Below, one piece after another: positions 50,783-59,040 of a DNA stretch of 64,000 nt. Position 1 is the first letter of the stretch; every line of letters starts with the position of its first letter. Both the position numbers and the translations under genes were made by a program. The DNA comes from Geminisphaera colitermitum TAV2 (lineage in GTDB: Bacteria > Verrucomicrobiota > Verrucomicrobiia > Opitutales > Opitutaceae), in NCBI RefSeq assembly GCF_000171235.2, contig NZ_ABEA03000084.1, positions 1 through 64,000 on the forward strand, in the 5' to 3' direction. A model generated the notes under the pieces. The model searched no databases and was not told where the DNA came from. It saw only the letters and a program-made list of their open reading frames with translations.

Positions 50783-52126
50783 ATGTCCGCCACAGCCACC
50801 GTTCCCTCTTCCGCACCCGCGCCTGCCGCCAGTCCCGTCGGCGACGCACTCTCCGCCGAACGATTCGCGCAACACCTGGCCCAGCGCAGCTACCTGCCCG
50901 CCTGGTGGCTCGACGCCAAACGCGCCGCCTACGAACAATTCCAACAAACGCCCTTCCCCGGCCGCACCGCCGAGACCTGGCGCTTCAGCAGCACGCTCAA
51001 CGACGCCGCGCTCACCGGCTTCGACCTCCCCGAAGACCCGGCCATCAACATCCCCAACTACTCCACCATCAAGCACGCCGCCGAGATCATCTACTCCAAC
51101 CGCCAGCTCGTCGCCCGCAGCCCCCTGCCCGCCGACCTCGCCGCCAAAGGCGTCATCTACGCCCCGCTCGACGAAGCCCTGCGCAACCACTCCGACCTCG
51201 TCCAAAAATATTTCCAAAAACTCCCCGCCAACCTCGGCAGCGAAAAATTCGTCGCCCTCAACACCGCCTTCACCGCCGCCGGCGCCCTCCTCTACGTTCC
51301 CAAAGGCGTTGAGATCGCCGCCCCCTTCGTGCTCCAGCACACCCTCAGCGGCGACAACAAGGCCGTGTTCCCGCACACCCTCGTCATCCTCGAAGACCAG
51401 GCCAGGGCCACGCTCGTCGAATTCTTTGTCAGCGCCGAGGCCGGCGCCCGCCACCTCGCCAGCGGCGTCAATGACCTCCACGCCGGTCCCGGCGCGCATC
51501 TCACCTACGTCGGCGCGCAAGCCTGGTCGCAACACACCCTCGCCTTCCAAAGCAACAGCATCGTCGCCGAACGCGACGCCCGCGTCCTCTCGCTCAACGT
51601 CCACCTCGGCGGCAAGCGCGCCCGCCACGAATCCCACAGCCGCCTCCTCGGCCCCGGCGCACACTCCGAGATGCTCGCCCTCACCATCGCCAGCGGCGCG
51701 CAGGAGTTTGACCAGCGCACCCTCCAGACGCACGCCGCCCCGCACACCTCGTCCAACCTCCTCTACAAGAACGCGCTCCTCGACACCGCCAAAACCATCT
51801 TCTCCGGCCTCATCATCGTTGAACCCGACGCGCAGAAAACCGACGCCTACCAAAGCAACCGCAACCTCATGCTCAGCGACACCGCCGAGGCCAACAGTCT
51901 GCCCGGCCTGGAGATCGAGGCCAACGACGTGCGCTGTACCCACGGATCAACTACCAGCCGCATTGAACCCGAGCAGCAGTTTTATCTGCAAGCCCGCGGC
52001 ATCGACCCGAAGAACGCCCACGAACTCCTCGTCTTCGGTTTCTTCGAGGAAGTCCTCGGCAAACTCGACAACCCCGACCTCCACGACGCCCTCGTCACGC
52101 TGATCCGCACCAAATTCAAAAAATAA
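50783..52126 (+). CDS. sufD: Fe-S cluster assembly protein SufD
   Basis: The ATG at 50783 (MSATATVPSS) is chosen. The track start at 50654 would translate the inverted repeat. The 447-residue beta-helix protein has the SufD pattern, including PGRTAETWRFSSTLNDAAL, FVALNTAFTAAGALLYVPKGVEIAAPFVL, and the C-terminal GSTTSRIEPEQQFYLQARGIDPKNAHELLVFGFFEEVL. It partners SufB and SufC in the scaffold complex. The inverted repeat immediately upstream may lower its translation relative to sufB. A second perfect inverted repeat follows the gene. Confidence 0.94.
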   Translation: MSATATVPSSAPAPAASPVGDALSAERFAQHLAQRSYLPAWWLDAKRAAYEQFQQTPFPGRTAETWRFSSTLNDAALTGFDLPEDPAINIPNYSTIKHAAEIIYSNRQLVARSPLPADLAAKGVIYAPLDEALRNHSDLVQKYFQKLPANLGSEKFVALNTAFTAAGALLYVPKGVEIAAPFVLQHTLSGDNKAVFPHTLVILEDQARATLVEFFVSAEAGARHLASGVNDLHAGPGAHLTYVGAQAWSQHTLAFQSNSIVAERDARVLSLNVHLGGKRARHESHSRLLGPGAHSEMLALTIASGAQEFDQRTLQTHAAPHTSSNLLYKNALLDTAKTIFSGLIIVEPDAQKTDAYQSNRNLMLSDTAEANSLPGLEIEANDVRCTHGSTTSRIEPEQQFYLQARGIDPKNAHELLVFGFFEEVLGKLDNPDLHDALVTLIRTKFKK

Positions 52127-52137
52127 AACCAGAAAAA

Positions 52138-52325
52138 TTACACAGAGGACACAGAGGAGGCACAGAGATTGAGGAGGCCATCAAGAGATCACATCAGAAA
52201 GTTATGCAAGAACGGTAGGAAGGCCTCTCCCCTCCCCTCCCCCCCCCCCCCCTTCGCAAACAAACCAATCAATCAGCCGGACAGCCCTCCCTAAACTCTG
52301 TGCCTCCTCTGTGTCCTCTGTGTAA
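52138..52325. repeat. Perfect 30-bp word-type inverted repeat with poly-C loop
   Basis: The left arm 52138-52167 (TTACACAGAGGACACAGAGG...) and right arm 52296-52325 match at all 30 positions. The 128-bp loop contains a C14 tract (52239-52252). It lies between sufD and sufT. Confidence 0.9.
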
Positions 52326-52356
52326 CTCTGTATAACTAATAAAAACTCATTTTCTC

Positions 52357-52917
52357 ATGAGCAAAGACCGCAACCTCACCCGCGAAGTCGTCGCCACGCA
52401 AATCCCCAGCGGCGAGAAGCAACTCCTTGCCACCGGCACCCGCATCTACCTGCACCAGACCCTTGGCGGCAGCTTCACCGTGCAGACCGATTTCGGCCTC
52501 TATCGCATCGACGGCAAAGACGGCGACGCCCTCGGCGAGAAGATTCTCGATGACAAAGTCCACACCACCACGCTGGCCGACGGCGCACCCGATCCTGACG
52601 CCATCTGGGCCCAACTCAAAAAAGTGTATGACCCCGAGATCCCCGTGGACATCGTTGACCTCGGCCTCGTGTATTCGATGGACATTGCCAAAGTGGAGCC
52701 CATCACCCCCGACGCCACGCCCACCTACAAAGTCAACGTTGCCATGACCCTCACCGCCCCCGGTTGCGGCATGGGCCCGGCGATTGCGGAGGACGCCAAA
52801 AGCAAAATCCTTCTCGTCCCCGGCGTGAACGATGCCGAAGTAACGATCACTTGGGAACCACCCTGGAACCAGTCCATGATCAGCGAAGAAGGCAAAATGA
52901 AGCTCGGCCTCATCTGA
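52357..52917 (+). CDS. sufT: SufT-like DUF59 Fe-S maturation protein
   Basis: The 186-residue protein matches the SufT family in length and layout. The N-terminal half reads VVATQIPSGEKQLLATGTRIYLHQTLGGSFTVQTDFGLYRI. The C-terminal half is a MIP18/DUF59 domain with KKVYDPEIPVDIVDLGLVYSMDI, MTLTAPGCGMGPAIAEDAK (conserved Cys) and VTITWEPPWNQSMIS. SufT helps Fe-S cluster maturation or targeting. It closes the sufCBD-T run, 230 bp after sufD, with an inverted repeat in the gap that may uncouple its expression. A terminator-like hairpin follows. Confidence 0.9.
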   Translation: MSKDRNLTREVVATQIPSGEKQLLATGTRIYLHQTLGGSFTVQTDFGLYRIDGKDGDALGEKILDDKVHTTTLADGAPDPDAIWAQLKKVYDPEIPVDIVDLGLVYSMDIAKVEPITPDATPTYKVNVAMTLTAPGCGMGPAIAEDAKSKILLVPGVNDAEVTITWEPPWNQSMISEEGKMKLGLI

Positions 52918-52932
52918 TACTATTTCCCGATC

Positions 52933-53011
52933 AAAACTCACGCGGAGACGCGAAGGACGCAGAGTTTTGTTATGCACTTCTCCGCGTGCTCCGCGCCTCC
53001 GCGTGAGTTTT
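52933..53011 (+). terminator. Word-type inverted repeat acting as probable terminator
   Basis: Arms of about 30 bp start AAAACTCACGCGGAGACGCG and end GCGCCTCCGCGTGAGTTTT, with a run of seven T at the end, just after sufT. It belongs to the same repeat family as 29258-29344. The T run and position favour a terminator role. Confidence 0.65.
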
Positions 53012-53079
53012 TTTGTGCTTCGTTTCCCCGTATCCTCGTACCACTGTGATTCGATTTTCATCACCAACGCCATCGCACA

Positions 53080-55521
53080 GTGTCCGCGCAATCCTCCTCC
53101 ACACCCAGCAAACTCGCACTCCCCGTCGAAACCGCGCGCAGGCGCATCGACATCGGCCCGCCCCCCGAATGGAGCCAGTTGCAACCCTTCTCCGCCGCCG
53201 ACCCCCTCCCCCCCCCCCCCCCCGCGCGTCCTGCCGATCACCTCACCTGGCTGCTCATCGACCGCCAAATCCATGCCGCCAGTTCGCAAACCCTGTCGCA
53301 CACCATCGTACGCCTCGAAACCATGCAGGCCGTGCAACACCGCTCCCAGTGGCGCCTGCAATTTGAACCCCACACCCAACGCATCACCCTGCACAAACTA
53401 GTCGTCCACCGCGGCGCCCAAACCTTCGACCACACCAACCTCGCCAAAATCCATCTCCTCCAACGCGAGGAAGGACTCGAAAGCTTCGTCCTCCACGGCT
53501 GTTTCACCCTCCTTGTTGTCCTCGATGACATCCGCCCCGGCGACATCATTGAATCCGCCCACACCCTCGAACACCGCCCCCACATCCTGCCCGACAACTG
53601 CTTCGACTTTTTCAACCTCCCCTCCGCCTCCCTCATCCACCGCCACCGATTCACCGTCACCTTCCCCGCCGCCCGCCCCCTCCGCTGGAAAACCTCCGCG
53701 CCCGACCTCGCCCCTGCCATCACCCACACCGACCCCACCGCATCCGACGCCTCCACCTGCTGGACCTGGACCGGCGAAAACACCACCACGCCCGAAATCG
53801 AACCCGGCACCCCCGCCTGGATGTTCCCCGCCCCCTGGATACAAATCTCCGACGTCAACGACTGGTCCGCCATTGCCCGCGCCGCCCACGACGCCTGGCC
53901 CGTCACCCCTGACGCCGGCAATCCCGGCCCCGCCAGCGATCCCGTCACCCCGACCGCCTTTGCACAACTGCTCGCCGAAATCAACGCCCCCCGACCCGAC
54001 GCCCACGACGCCAGCGATCCCGCGCCCGACCTCGCCACCCGCGTCGAACGCGCCCTCCGCCTCGTGCAAGACGAGCACCGTTACCTGAGCATCAACACCG
54101 AACTCGGCGGCTACATCCCCGCCCCGCCCAACACCGTGGCGCAACGCCGCTTTGGCGATTGCAAAGACCTCACCCTCCTCCTCGTCAGCCTGCTCCGTCA
54201 CCTCGGCCTCGCCGCCCGCCCCATCCTCGTCAGCACCGAACTCGGCAACGCCCTGCCCGACCTCCTTCCCTCACCCGGTTTTTTCAACCACGTCATCGCC
54301 GAATTCACCCTCGACGGCGTCACCCGCTGGGTGGATTCCACCCTCTCCCTCCAAGGAGGCGGCCCCCTGCACCGCCCCGTCCCCCCCTTCATCACCGGCC
54401 TCCCCGTCTGCCCCGACAGCCCCGGCCTCATCCCCCCTCCGGCGCCGCACACCACCCCCGCCGTCCCCGAAGAAATCTACGACCAGCACGAGACATTCCT
54501 CATCGATACCGCAGGACGCCCCTCCTTCATTGAAAACATAATACGCGCCACCGGCGTCCATGCCGAGCGCCTGCGCAACCAACTCAAACACGCCGGCGAA
54601 GAAGCCCTCGCCAAAGACCACCTCAACACCGCCACCACCCGCTATGGCAACGTCACACGCCTGACGCCCCTTGCCATCCGCGACACGCGCGAGACCAACG
54701 AATTTGTCATTGCCGAGACCTTTGCCGCCCCCGGCCTCGTGACCCTCCTGCCCGGCACCCGTCTGTGCCGGTTCGTCCTCCCCCCCCCCCTCCTCTGCAC
54801 CGCCCTCCTCATGCCCGAGACCGACCGGCGCGGCCCCCTCCAACTCCCCTGCCCCCTCACGCTCAAACACACCCAGGAACTGCGCACACCCGTCGCCCCA
54901 CCCCAAGGCCACGACATCAAAGAACGCCAAACCACCGCGCTCTATTTTCACGCCGAACGCCGTGGCTCGCGAGGCGGCTGGGAAATCACCAGCACCCTCT
55001 CCACGCGCGCCGGCCACGTCCCGGCGGCGGACCTCCCGGCGCACCGCGAATTGCTCGACTACATGTTCAAGGAATCCAACTGGACCTTCACCCTTCAGGC
55101 CGGTCATCCCCGTCCGCACCGCCCCCTCAATTTCGGACAACTCCCACGATCATCTGCCGATACCGCCCGCACCATTGAGACCACACGTTCCCCCTTCGCC
55201 GCTACCACGGCCACCACCGCCCCCTTCGCCACCGCCAGTCCGTTTGGTGGCGGGATGCGTTCCGCTGACGATTTCAAACGCCCCCGCAGACAAAGACACG
55301 GCGCAAGCGGCGGAGGCGGAGCTTCTGTATCCGCATCTAAATTACAAACAGCGTCCACATCCTCCTCTGCACTCACGCCCGCGACCGCTCCCGACGAATC
55401 CCGCCGGCGCGGTTATCGTCATGGTCATCATCGTCCGTCCAAGTGGCCCATCGCACTCCTGTTGGTGCTCACCGTGGGCGCGCTGCTGGGCCTGGTGTGG
55501 TTCTGGCGGAGCATCGTCTGA
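53080..55521 (+). CDS. DUF3857/transglutaminase-like membrane-anchored protein
   Basis: The 813-residue protein starts with GTG. The N-terminal half resembles DUF3857 (QHRSQWRLQFEPHTQRITLHKLVVHRG, LDDIRPGDIIESAHTLEHR). A transglutaminase-like domain follows, with the likely triad Cys in RRFGDCKDLTLLL, His in FFNHVIAEF and Asp in RWVDSTLS. A low-complexity Ala/Thr/Ser region leads to one C-terminal membrane helix (WPIALLLVLTVGALLGLVWFW), so the protein is tail-anchored. Family members are linked to extracellular or membrane peptide handling, but the reaction is unproven. Two in-frame C tracts (53208-53223 and 54780-54790) encode prolines. It stands alone between sufT and a REP-like unit. Confidence 0.8.
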   Translation: MSAQSSSTPSKLALPVETARRRIDIGPPPEWSQLQPFSAADPLPPPPPARPADHLTWLLIDRQIHAASSQTLSHTIVRLETMQAVQHRSQWRLQFEPHTQRITLHKLVVHRGAQTFDHTNLAKIHLLQREEGLESFVLHGCFTLLVVLDDIRPGDIIESAHTLEHRPHILPDNCFDFFNLPSASLIHRHRFTVTFPAARPLRWKTSAPDLAPAITHTDPTASDASTCWTWTGENTTTPEIEPGTPAWMFPAPWIQISDVNDWSAIARAAHDAWPVTPDAGNPGPASDPVTPTAFAQLLAEINAPRPDAHDASDPAPDLATRVERALRLVQDEHRYLSINTELGGYIPAPPNTVAQRRFGDCKDLTLLLVSLLRHLGLAARPILVSTELGNALPDLLPSPGFFNHVIAEFTLDGVTRWVDSTLSLQGGGPLHRPVPPFITGLPVCPDSPGLIPPPAPHTTPAVPEEIYDQHETFLIDTAGRPSFIENIIRATGVHAERLRNQLKHAGEEALAKDHLNTATTRYGNVTRLTPLAIRDTRETNEFVIAETFAAPGLVTLLPGTRLCRFVLPPPLLCTALLMPETDRRGPLQLPCPLTLKHTQELRTPVAPPQGHDIKERQTTALYFHAERRGSRGGWEITSTLSTRAGHVPAADLPAHRELLDYMFKESNWTFTLQAGHPRPHRPLNFGQLPRSSADTARTIETTRSPFAATTATTAPFATASPFGGGMRSADDFKRPRRQRHGASGGGGASVSASKLQTASTSSSALTPATAPDESRRRGYRHGHHRPSKWPIALLLVLTVGALLGLVWFWRSIV
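53208..53223 (+). repeat. In-frame poly-C tract (about C16) near gene start
   Basis: It encodes PPPPP at about residue 45 of the transglutaminase-like protein. A slip here would remove almost the whole product, so this is one of the most switch-like tracts. Confidence 0.85.
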
Positions 55522-55591
55522 CGCCGGCCGAGTCCATCCGAAACCCTTGCCCGTCCTCATTTCAGGCGCTTTTTGAAGTGAAGTCAGGCAC

Positions 55592-55696
55592 TGGAGGGCG
55601 GGTCTCCTGACCCGCCGACGGCGTGCAATGCCGCTCTTCCGATTCCAGATGGGCGCGGCTACGCCGCGTCTGGCGGGTCGGGAGACCCGCCCTCCA
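55592..55696. repeat. REP-like unit with 16-bp perfect terminal inverted repeat
   Basis: The ends TGGAGGGCGGGTCTCC and GGAGACCCGCCCTCCA are exact complements. Each end also forms its own small hairpin with neighbouring bases (GGCGGGTCTCCTGACCCGCC). It lies between two convergent genes. Confidence 0.85.
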
Positions 55697-55730
55697 CCTT
55701 TGCGTAACATTCGTTATTTTCGCCGCATAG

Positions 55731-56903
55731 CTACACATCCCCGGTCCAGACGGGCAGAGCGTTGAAGGCAGCGGCATCCTGCGGCAGCGGCGCGGTGTAA
55801 ATGTTGCCGTAACCACCACGATCCGACGTGAAAATCACGTAACGGCCATCGGACGAAATGCGCGGGTGAACGTGGAGTTGCTGGATTTTAAAGGAACAAT
55901 CGTGGCGGCAAAGCACACGCGGGCCACGGATCTCACCGTCGATGCGCATCCAGATTTTCATGACACCATCATGATAGGCGTCACCAACAACGAGATTGTC
56001 GTCGAGTGAGTAAATGTGGCCGGTGACGGTCTGTTGTGGCGCATGCCAATGGCCGGGAGTCCCCTCGACAACACTTGCGCCGCCAATCACGGTTTCCGAT
56101 CCACCCGTGATGCCGTGGTAACCAATCCGCAGACCGTCGGCATACCAGTATTCGTGTCCGATGTGGAAACGGCGCTGCGGAGCTTCGATCTTCCAACGGC
56201 GTCCACTGCGAGTATCCATTACCCAGATACGACAATCCACCTCCTCCCACGGTCCCTCGTGACAATAGGTGATGAGGTGCGCTTGCGTGGGTGATGTGTT
56301 GATGTGACCAAGCAAGGCGCGCTCCTCAAAAATGGTTTCAAGCGATCCGACGCTGCCATCGGGAGCGATGGGAAGACGCACGATGCGGCTGAGAGGTTTT
56401 GCGAGCCAGCGGGCACGAATGCCGAGGTTGTTTTGACGACTGTTGCTGTAGTCCTCGGAGATGACGACTTGCTCAAGGCCGAAGTAGAGATGCGCACCAT
56501 CGCAGGAAGAGGCCGTCATACTGGGTTTCCAAGCAGGGTCCACGTCGAGGAGGTCGCGGATTGTTTTGGTGGAGAGATCCACCACGCGGAGGGTGTGATC
56601 GTGCCAGAAGTAAACCTCGTCGCGACGACCATTCTTGCAGGCAGTAACGAAGTCGAACCGTGCGCCGGGGGGGGGGGGAGGGAGGTCGGTGAATTGTTCG
56701 ATTTCGCCAGAAGCAAGGTCCACGCCGAAGAGGTTGGTGCGGTTGCTCCGATCGGAGCTGAAAAGGAAACGCGAGCCGCCTGCATACCAACCGGGATTGG
56801 TGAAATAGAAATGGTGGCTGTGTCCGCGATAGTGGGTGAGTTGCGTCACTGGAACGCCAGTCAGCGGATCAGCATAGGTGCGTTTTTCGGAAGGGAATGT
56901 CAT
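55731..56903 (-). CDS. Oligogalacturonate lyase family (PL22-like)
   Basis: The 390-residue product matches oligogalacturonate lyase over its length as a seven-bladed beta-propeller. It starts KRTYADPLTGVPVTQLTHYRGHSHHFYFTNPGW and has blade motifs FSSDRSNRTNLFGVDLASGEIEQFTDL. The family His/Gln metal-site regions appear as LLGHINTSPTQAHLITYCHEGPW and FKIQQLHVHPRISSDGRYVIFTSDRGG. Members split unsaturated digalacturonate in the cytoplasm; no signal peptide is seen. A short in-frame C tract (sense) encodes PPPPP after the first blade. Its first 75 residues are repeated in a truncated copy at 58768-59040; a DUF1016 gene lies 27 bp upstream. Confidence 0.85.
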   Translation of the reverse strand: MTFPSEKRTYADPLTGVPVTQLTHYRGHSHHFYFTNPGWYAGGSRFLFSSDRSNRTNLFGVDLASGEIEQFTDLPPPPPGARFDFVTACKNGRRDEVYFWHDHTLRVVDLSTKTIRDLLDVDPAWKPSMTASSCDGAHLYFGLEQVVISEDYSNSRQNNLGIRARWLAKPLSRIVRLPIAPDGSVGSLETIFEERALLGHINTSPTQAHLITYCHEGPWEEVDCRIWVMDTRSGRRWKIEAPQRRFHIGHEYWYADGLRIGYHGITGGSETVIGGASVVEGTPGHWHAPQQTVTGHIYSLDDNLVVGDAYHDGVMKIWMRIDGEIRGPRVLCRHDCSFKIQQLHVHPRISSDGRYVIFTSDRGGYGNIYTAPLPQDAAAFNALPVWTGDV

Positions 56904-56930
56904 GGGAAAGGGATGAATGAAACGAGAGAG

Positions 56931-57995
56931 CTACGGGTCGTTTTCGGGGCTCGCGTCGGATGCGTCACCAGCCAGTTCGTGTTCGATTTGTTCGATGGAG
57001 GGCAGGCTGGTCTGCAACTCGGCGGGCAGGGATTCCACCAATTGGTATTCGGATACGCCGATAGGGTTGGTGTTGCCGCGCAGCGCGTATTCGGCGACGA
57101 CTTTATTTTTGCTTTTGCAGAGCAGCAGTCCGATGGTGGGGGCGTCTTGCGAATGTTTGATCCGGGCATCCACCGCCGTGAGATAAAAACTTAACTGTCC
57201 GAGGTGTTCGGGTTTGAATTTACCGGCCTTGATTTCAATCACCACGTAACAGCGCAATTTCAGGTGGTAAAACAGCAGGTCGATAAAAAATTCGTCGCCT
57301 TCCACATCAAGTAGCACCTGTCGTCCGACGAAGGCGAAGCCCGCGCCCAGTTCCAACAAAAAGTCGGTGACGTGTTTGAGCAAGGCGGTTTCGATTTCGC
57401 GTTCCTGGGCTTTTTCGGTCAGTCCAAGGAAATCGAAACGATAGGGGTCTTTGATTGATTCGCGTGCCAGGTCGGATTGTGGCTTGGGCAGGGTGAGGGC
57501 AAAGTTGGTGACAGCCGTGCCGCTGCGCTCCTGCAGGCGAGACTCGATTTGCATCACCAACACATTGCGAGACCAGTTGTTTTCAATGGCTTTGGTGACA
57601 TACCAACGGCGATCCTCCGCAGTGTCTAACTTGTCCAATAGGGCCAGCTGGTGATACCACGGCAATTGTGCAAGCACCCCTTGCACAAATTCGGTATCCG
57701 GCCACGCCTCTGCAAAGGCGCGCATGTATTTGAGATTGCGCGGGGAAAACCCCTTCATCTCCGGGAACGCGCCACGCAAGTCTTGCGCCAGTCGTTCGAT
57801 GACTTTTGCTCCCCACCCTTGGCGGGATTGCCGGGCTAAAATGTCGCGACCGATTTGCCAATATAACAGCACCAGCTCGCGGTTGACCGCCAGGGTGGCG
57901 CGTTGTTGCGCGGCGTGGATACGGTCTTTGAGATCGCCCAGCCATTCGGTGTAACCTTCAGGGGGTGGTATCAAGCTGGCGGAGGAATCTTGCAT
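56931..57995 (-). CDS. DUF1016/YhcG-family PDDEXK nuclease
   Basis: The 354-residue protein has the DUF1016 N-terminal domain (IHAAQQRATLAVNRELVLLYWQIGRDIL, GWGAKVIERLAQDLRGAFPEMKGFSPRNLKYMRAFA). The C-terminal PDDEXK-type nuclease domain has GDEFFIDLLFYHLKLRCYVVIEIKAGKFKPEHLGQLSFYL. The D...E-x-K residues are the likely catalytic set. Family members occur in many bacteria, often in variable islands with restriction or toxin genes; their targets are unclear. Here it lies between a complete and a truncated copy of oligogalacturonate lyase, next to a toxin-antitoxin pair. An inverted repeat (GACATTTTC...GAAAGTGTC, 58018-58042) lies just upstream of its start. Confidence 0.88.
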   Translation of the reverse strand: MQDSSASLIPPPEGYTEWLGDLKDRIHAAQQRATLAVNRELVLLYWQIGRDILARQSRQGWGAKVIERLAQDLRGAFPEMKGFSPRNLKYMRAFAEAWPDTEFVQGVLAQLPWYHQLALLDKLDTAEDRRWYVTKAIENNWSRNVLVMQIESRLQERSGTAVTNFALTLPKPQSDLARESIKDPYRFDFLGLTEKAQEREIETALLKHVTDFLLELGAGFAFVGRQVLLDVEGDEFFIDLLFYHLKLRCYVVIEIKAGKFKPEHLGQLSFYLTAVDARIKHSQDAPTIGLLLCKSKNKVVAEYALRGNTNPIGVSEYQLVESLPAELQTSLPSIEQIEHELAGDASDASPENDP

Positions 57996-58114
57996 CTGAA
58001 AACTTCAACATGACTCGACATTTTCGTCAGCCAGAAAGTGTCCGCGTAGCTCCACCGGAGAGCGAAGAAGAGGGGGGGCATGTTTTGTTTGCCATGAGAA
58101 AGGGGGCGGGAGAC

Positions 58115-58142
58115 TTGACCGGAATTTTGGGGGGTGTAATAC
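58115..58142 (+). promoter_or_regulatory. Sigma70-like promoter of the toxin-antitoxin pair
   Basis: TTGACC, 16 bases, TAATAC. The -10 ends seven bases before the antitoxin ATG at 58150, so the transcript would start at or next to the ATG (leaderless). Confidence 0.6.
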
Positions 58143-58149
58143 GTTTTTC

Positions 58150-58413
58150 ATGCCTGCCACGATTCTCGAAAGCGTCCGGGTGCCGGTTTCCCTGCATCGA
58201 AAACTCAAAGCCCGTGCCAGGGCGCGGGGGCGTCCTTTTTCCGAGGCCGTCATTGAGGCGATGGAACGGGGGCTCGCAGCCGGAGAGGGCATGGACGGCG
58301 AAGAGGGCATCGACATGAGCACGGCCTTGGCCGGATTTGTCGGGCAGGGCGAGGGGTCGGGCCGGACGCAACGCGAACGAATGAAGGCCTATGGACGCGC
58401 GAAGCATCGTTGA
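58150..58413 (+). CDS. Antitoxin, ribbon-helix-helix type
   Basis: The 87-residue protein has an N-terminal ribbon-helix-helix pattern: strand ESVRVPVSLHRKL, then helix-turn-helix ARARARGRPFSEAVIEAMERGL. An acidic, flexible C-terminal half (GEGMDGEEGIDMSTALAG) would wrap the toxin, and a basic end follows. The stop lies inside the toxin gene (23-bp overlap), as is usual for such pairs. It should bind its own promoter at 58115-58142 and neutralise the PIN toxin. No VapB subfamily can be named by eye. Confidence 0.75.
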   Translation: MPATILESVRVPVSLHRKLKARARARGRPFSEAVIEAMERGLAAGEGMDGEEGIDMSTALAGFVGQGEGSGRTQRERMKAYGRAKHR

Positions 58414-58810
58414 CAGCGGTTTTCTCGCCGCGCTTCCCGTCCGCAACGACGAATACCATGCGTGGGCCGTGTCGGTTCTGCCCAAGGCGCGTGGGCCGTG
58501 GCTGACGTGCGAGGCGTGCATTTCCGAGGCAGCGTTTCTTATCGGTGAGGAATTGGGCATGCGGGGCGTCATGGCTCTCTATCGAAGTGTTTCGGACGGT
58601 TTGATTCAGGTGCGGTCCATGTTGCCCGGACGGGTGGCTGACATCATGCGGGAGACGGAGCGTTATCGGGGACGGTTGATGGATTTTGCCGATGCGGGAA
58701 TTGTTTTGCTGAGCGACGAGCATCCTGCCCTGCCGATATTCACCGTGGATAGGCGTGATTTCGCGGTTTACATGCGCGGGCGAGCTTCTCGGATGCTTGT
58801 CATGCCGTGA
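58391..58810 (+). CDS. PIN-domain toxin (VapC-like RNase)
   Basis: The 139-residue PIN-domain protein overlaps the antitoxin by 23 bp in another frame. The acidic residues expected of the active site are present: Asp in IVDSGFLAAL, Glu in TCEACISEAAFL, Asp in LMDFADAGIVLL and Asp in IFTVDRRDFAVY. VapC-type toxins cut specific RNAs to stop growth. The length is normal and the gene looks intact. Downstream, within a few bases, begins the truncated lyase copy on the other strand, so the toxin gene abuts a rearrangement joint. Confidence 0.85.
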   Translation: MDARSIVDSGFLAALPVRNDEYHAWAVSVLPKARGPWLTCEACISEAAFLIGEELGMRGVMALYRSVSDGLIQVRSMLPGRVADIMRETERYRGRLMDFADAGIVLLSDEHPALPIFTVDRRDFAVYMRGRASRMLVMP

Positions 58811-59040
58811 GGCGGCGTGATGTCGGTGAATTGCTCGATTTCGCCAGAGGCAAGGTCCACGCCGAAGAGCTTGGTGCGATTGGCGAGATCGGAACGGAAA
58901 AGGAAACGCGAGCCGTCCGCATACCAGCCGGGATTGGTGAAATAAAAATGGTGGCTGTGTCCGCGATAGTGGGTGAGTTGCGTCACTGGAACGCCAGTCA
59001 GCGGATCAGCATAGGTGCGTTTTCCAGAGGAAAGGCTCAT
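58768..59040 (-). pseudogene. Truncated 5' copy of oligogalacturonate lyase
   Basis: The 90-residue ORF repeats the first 75 or so residues of the full lyase at 55731, with about 90% DNA identity judged by eye. It then breaks off at EQFTDI and runs into unrelated sequence next to the PIN toxin gene. Six of the seven propeller blades are missing, so it cannot be active. Its ATG overlaps the stop of the large glycosidase by 4 bp (ATGA), the original operon position for the lyase. The full copy lacks that coupling. This places a duplication or insertion event between the two copies. Confidence 0.85.

Noticed and set aside
52138-52325. CRISPR-like look of repeated ACACAGAGG words near sufD
   Set aside because: Words are contiguous within arms and mirrored as one inverted repeat; there are no regular spacers and no cas genes.
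54778-54800. Possible frameshift at the C11 tract in the transglutaminase-like gene
   Set aside because: The reading frame stays open and both sides read as the same protein, so no break is shown in this assembly.
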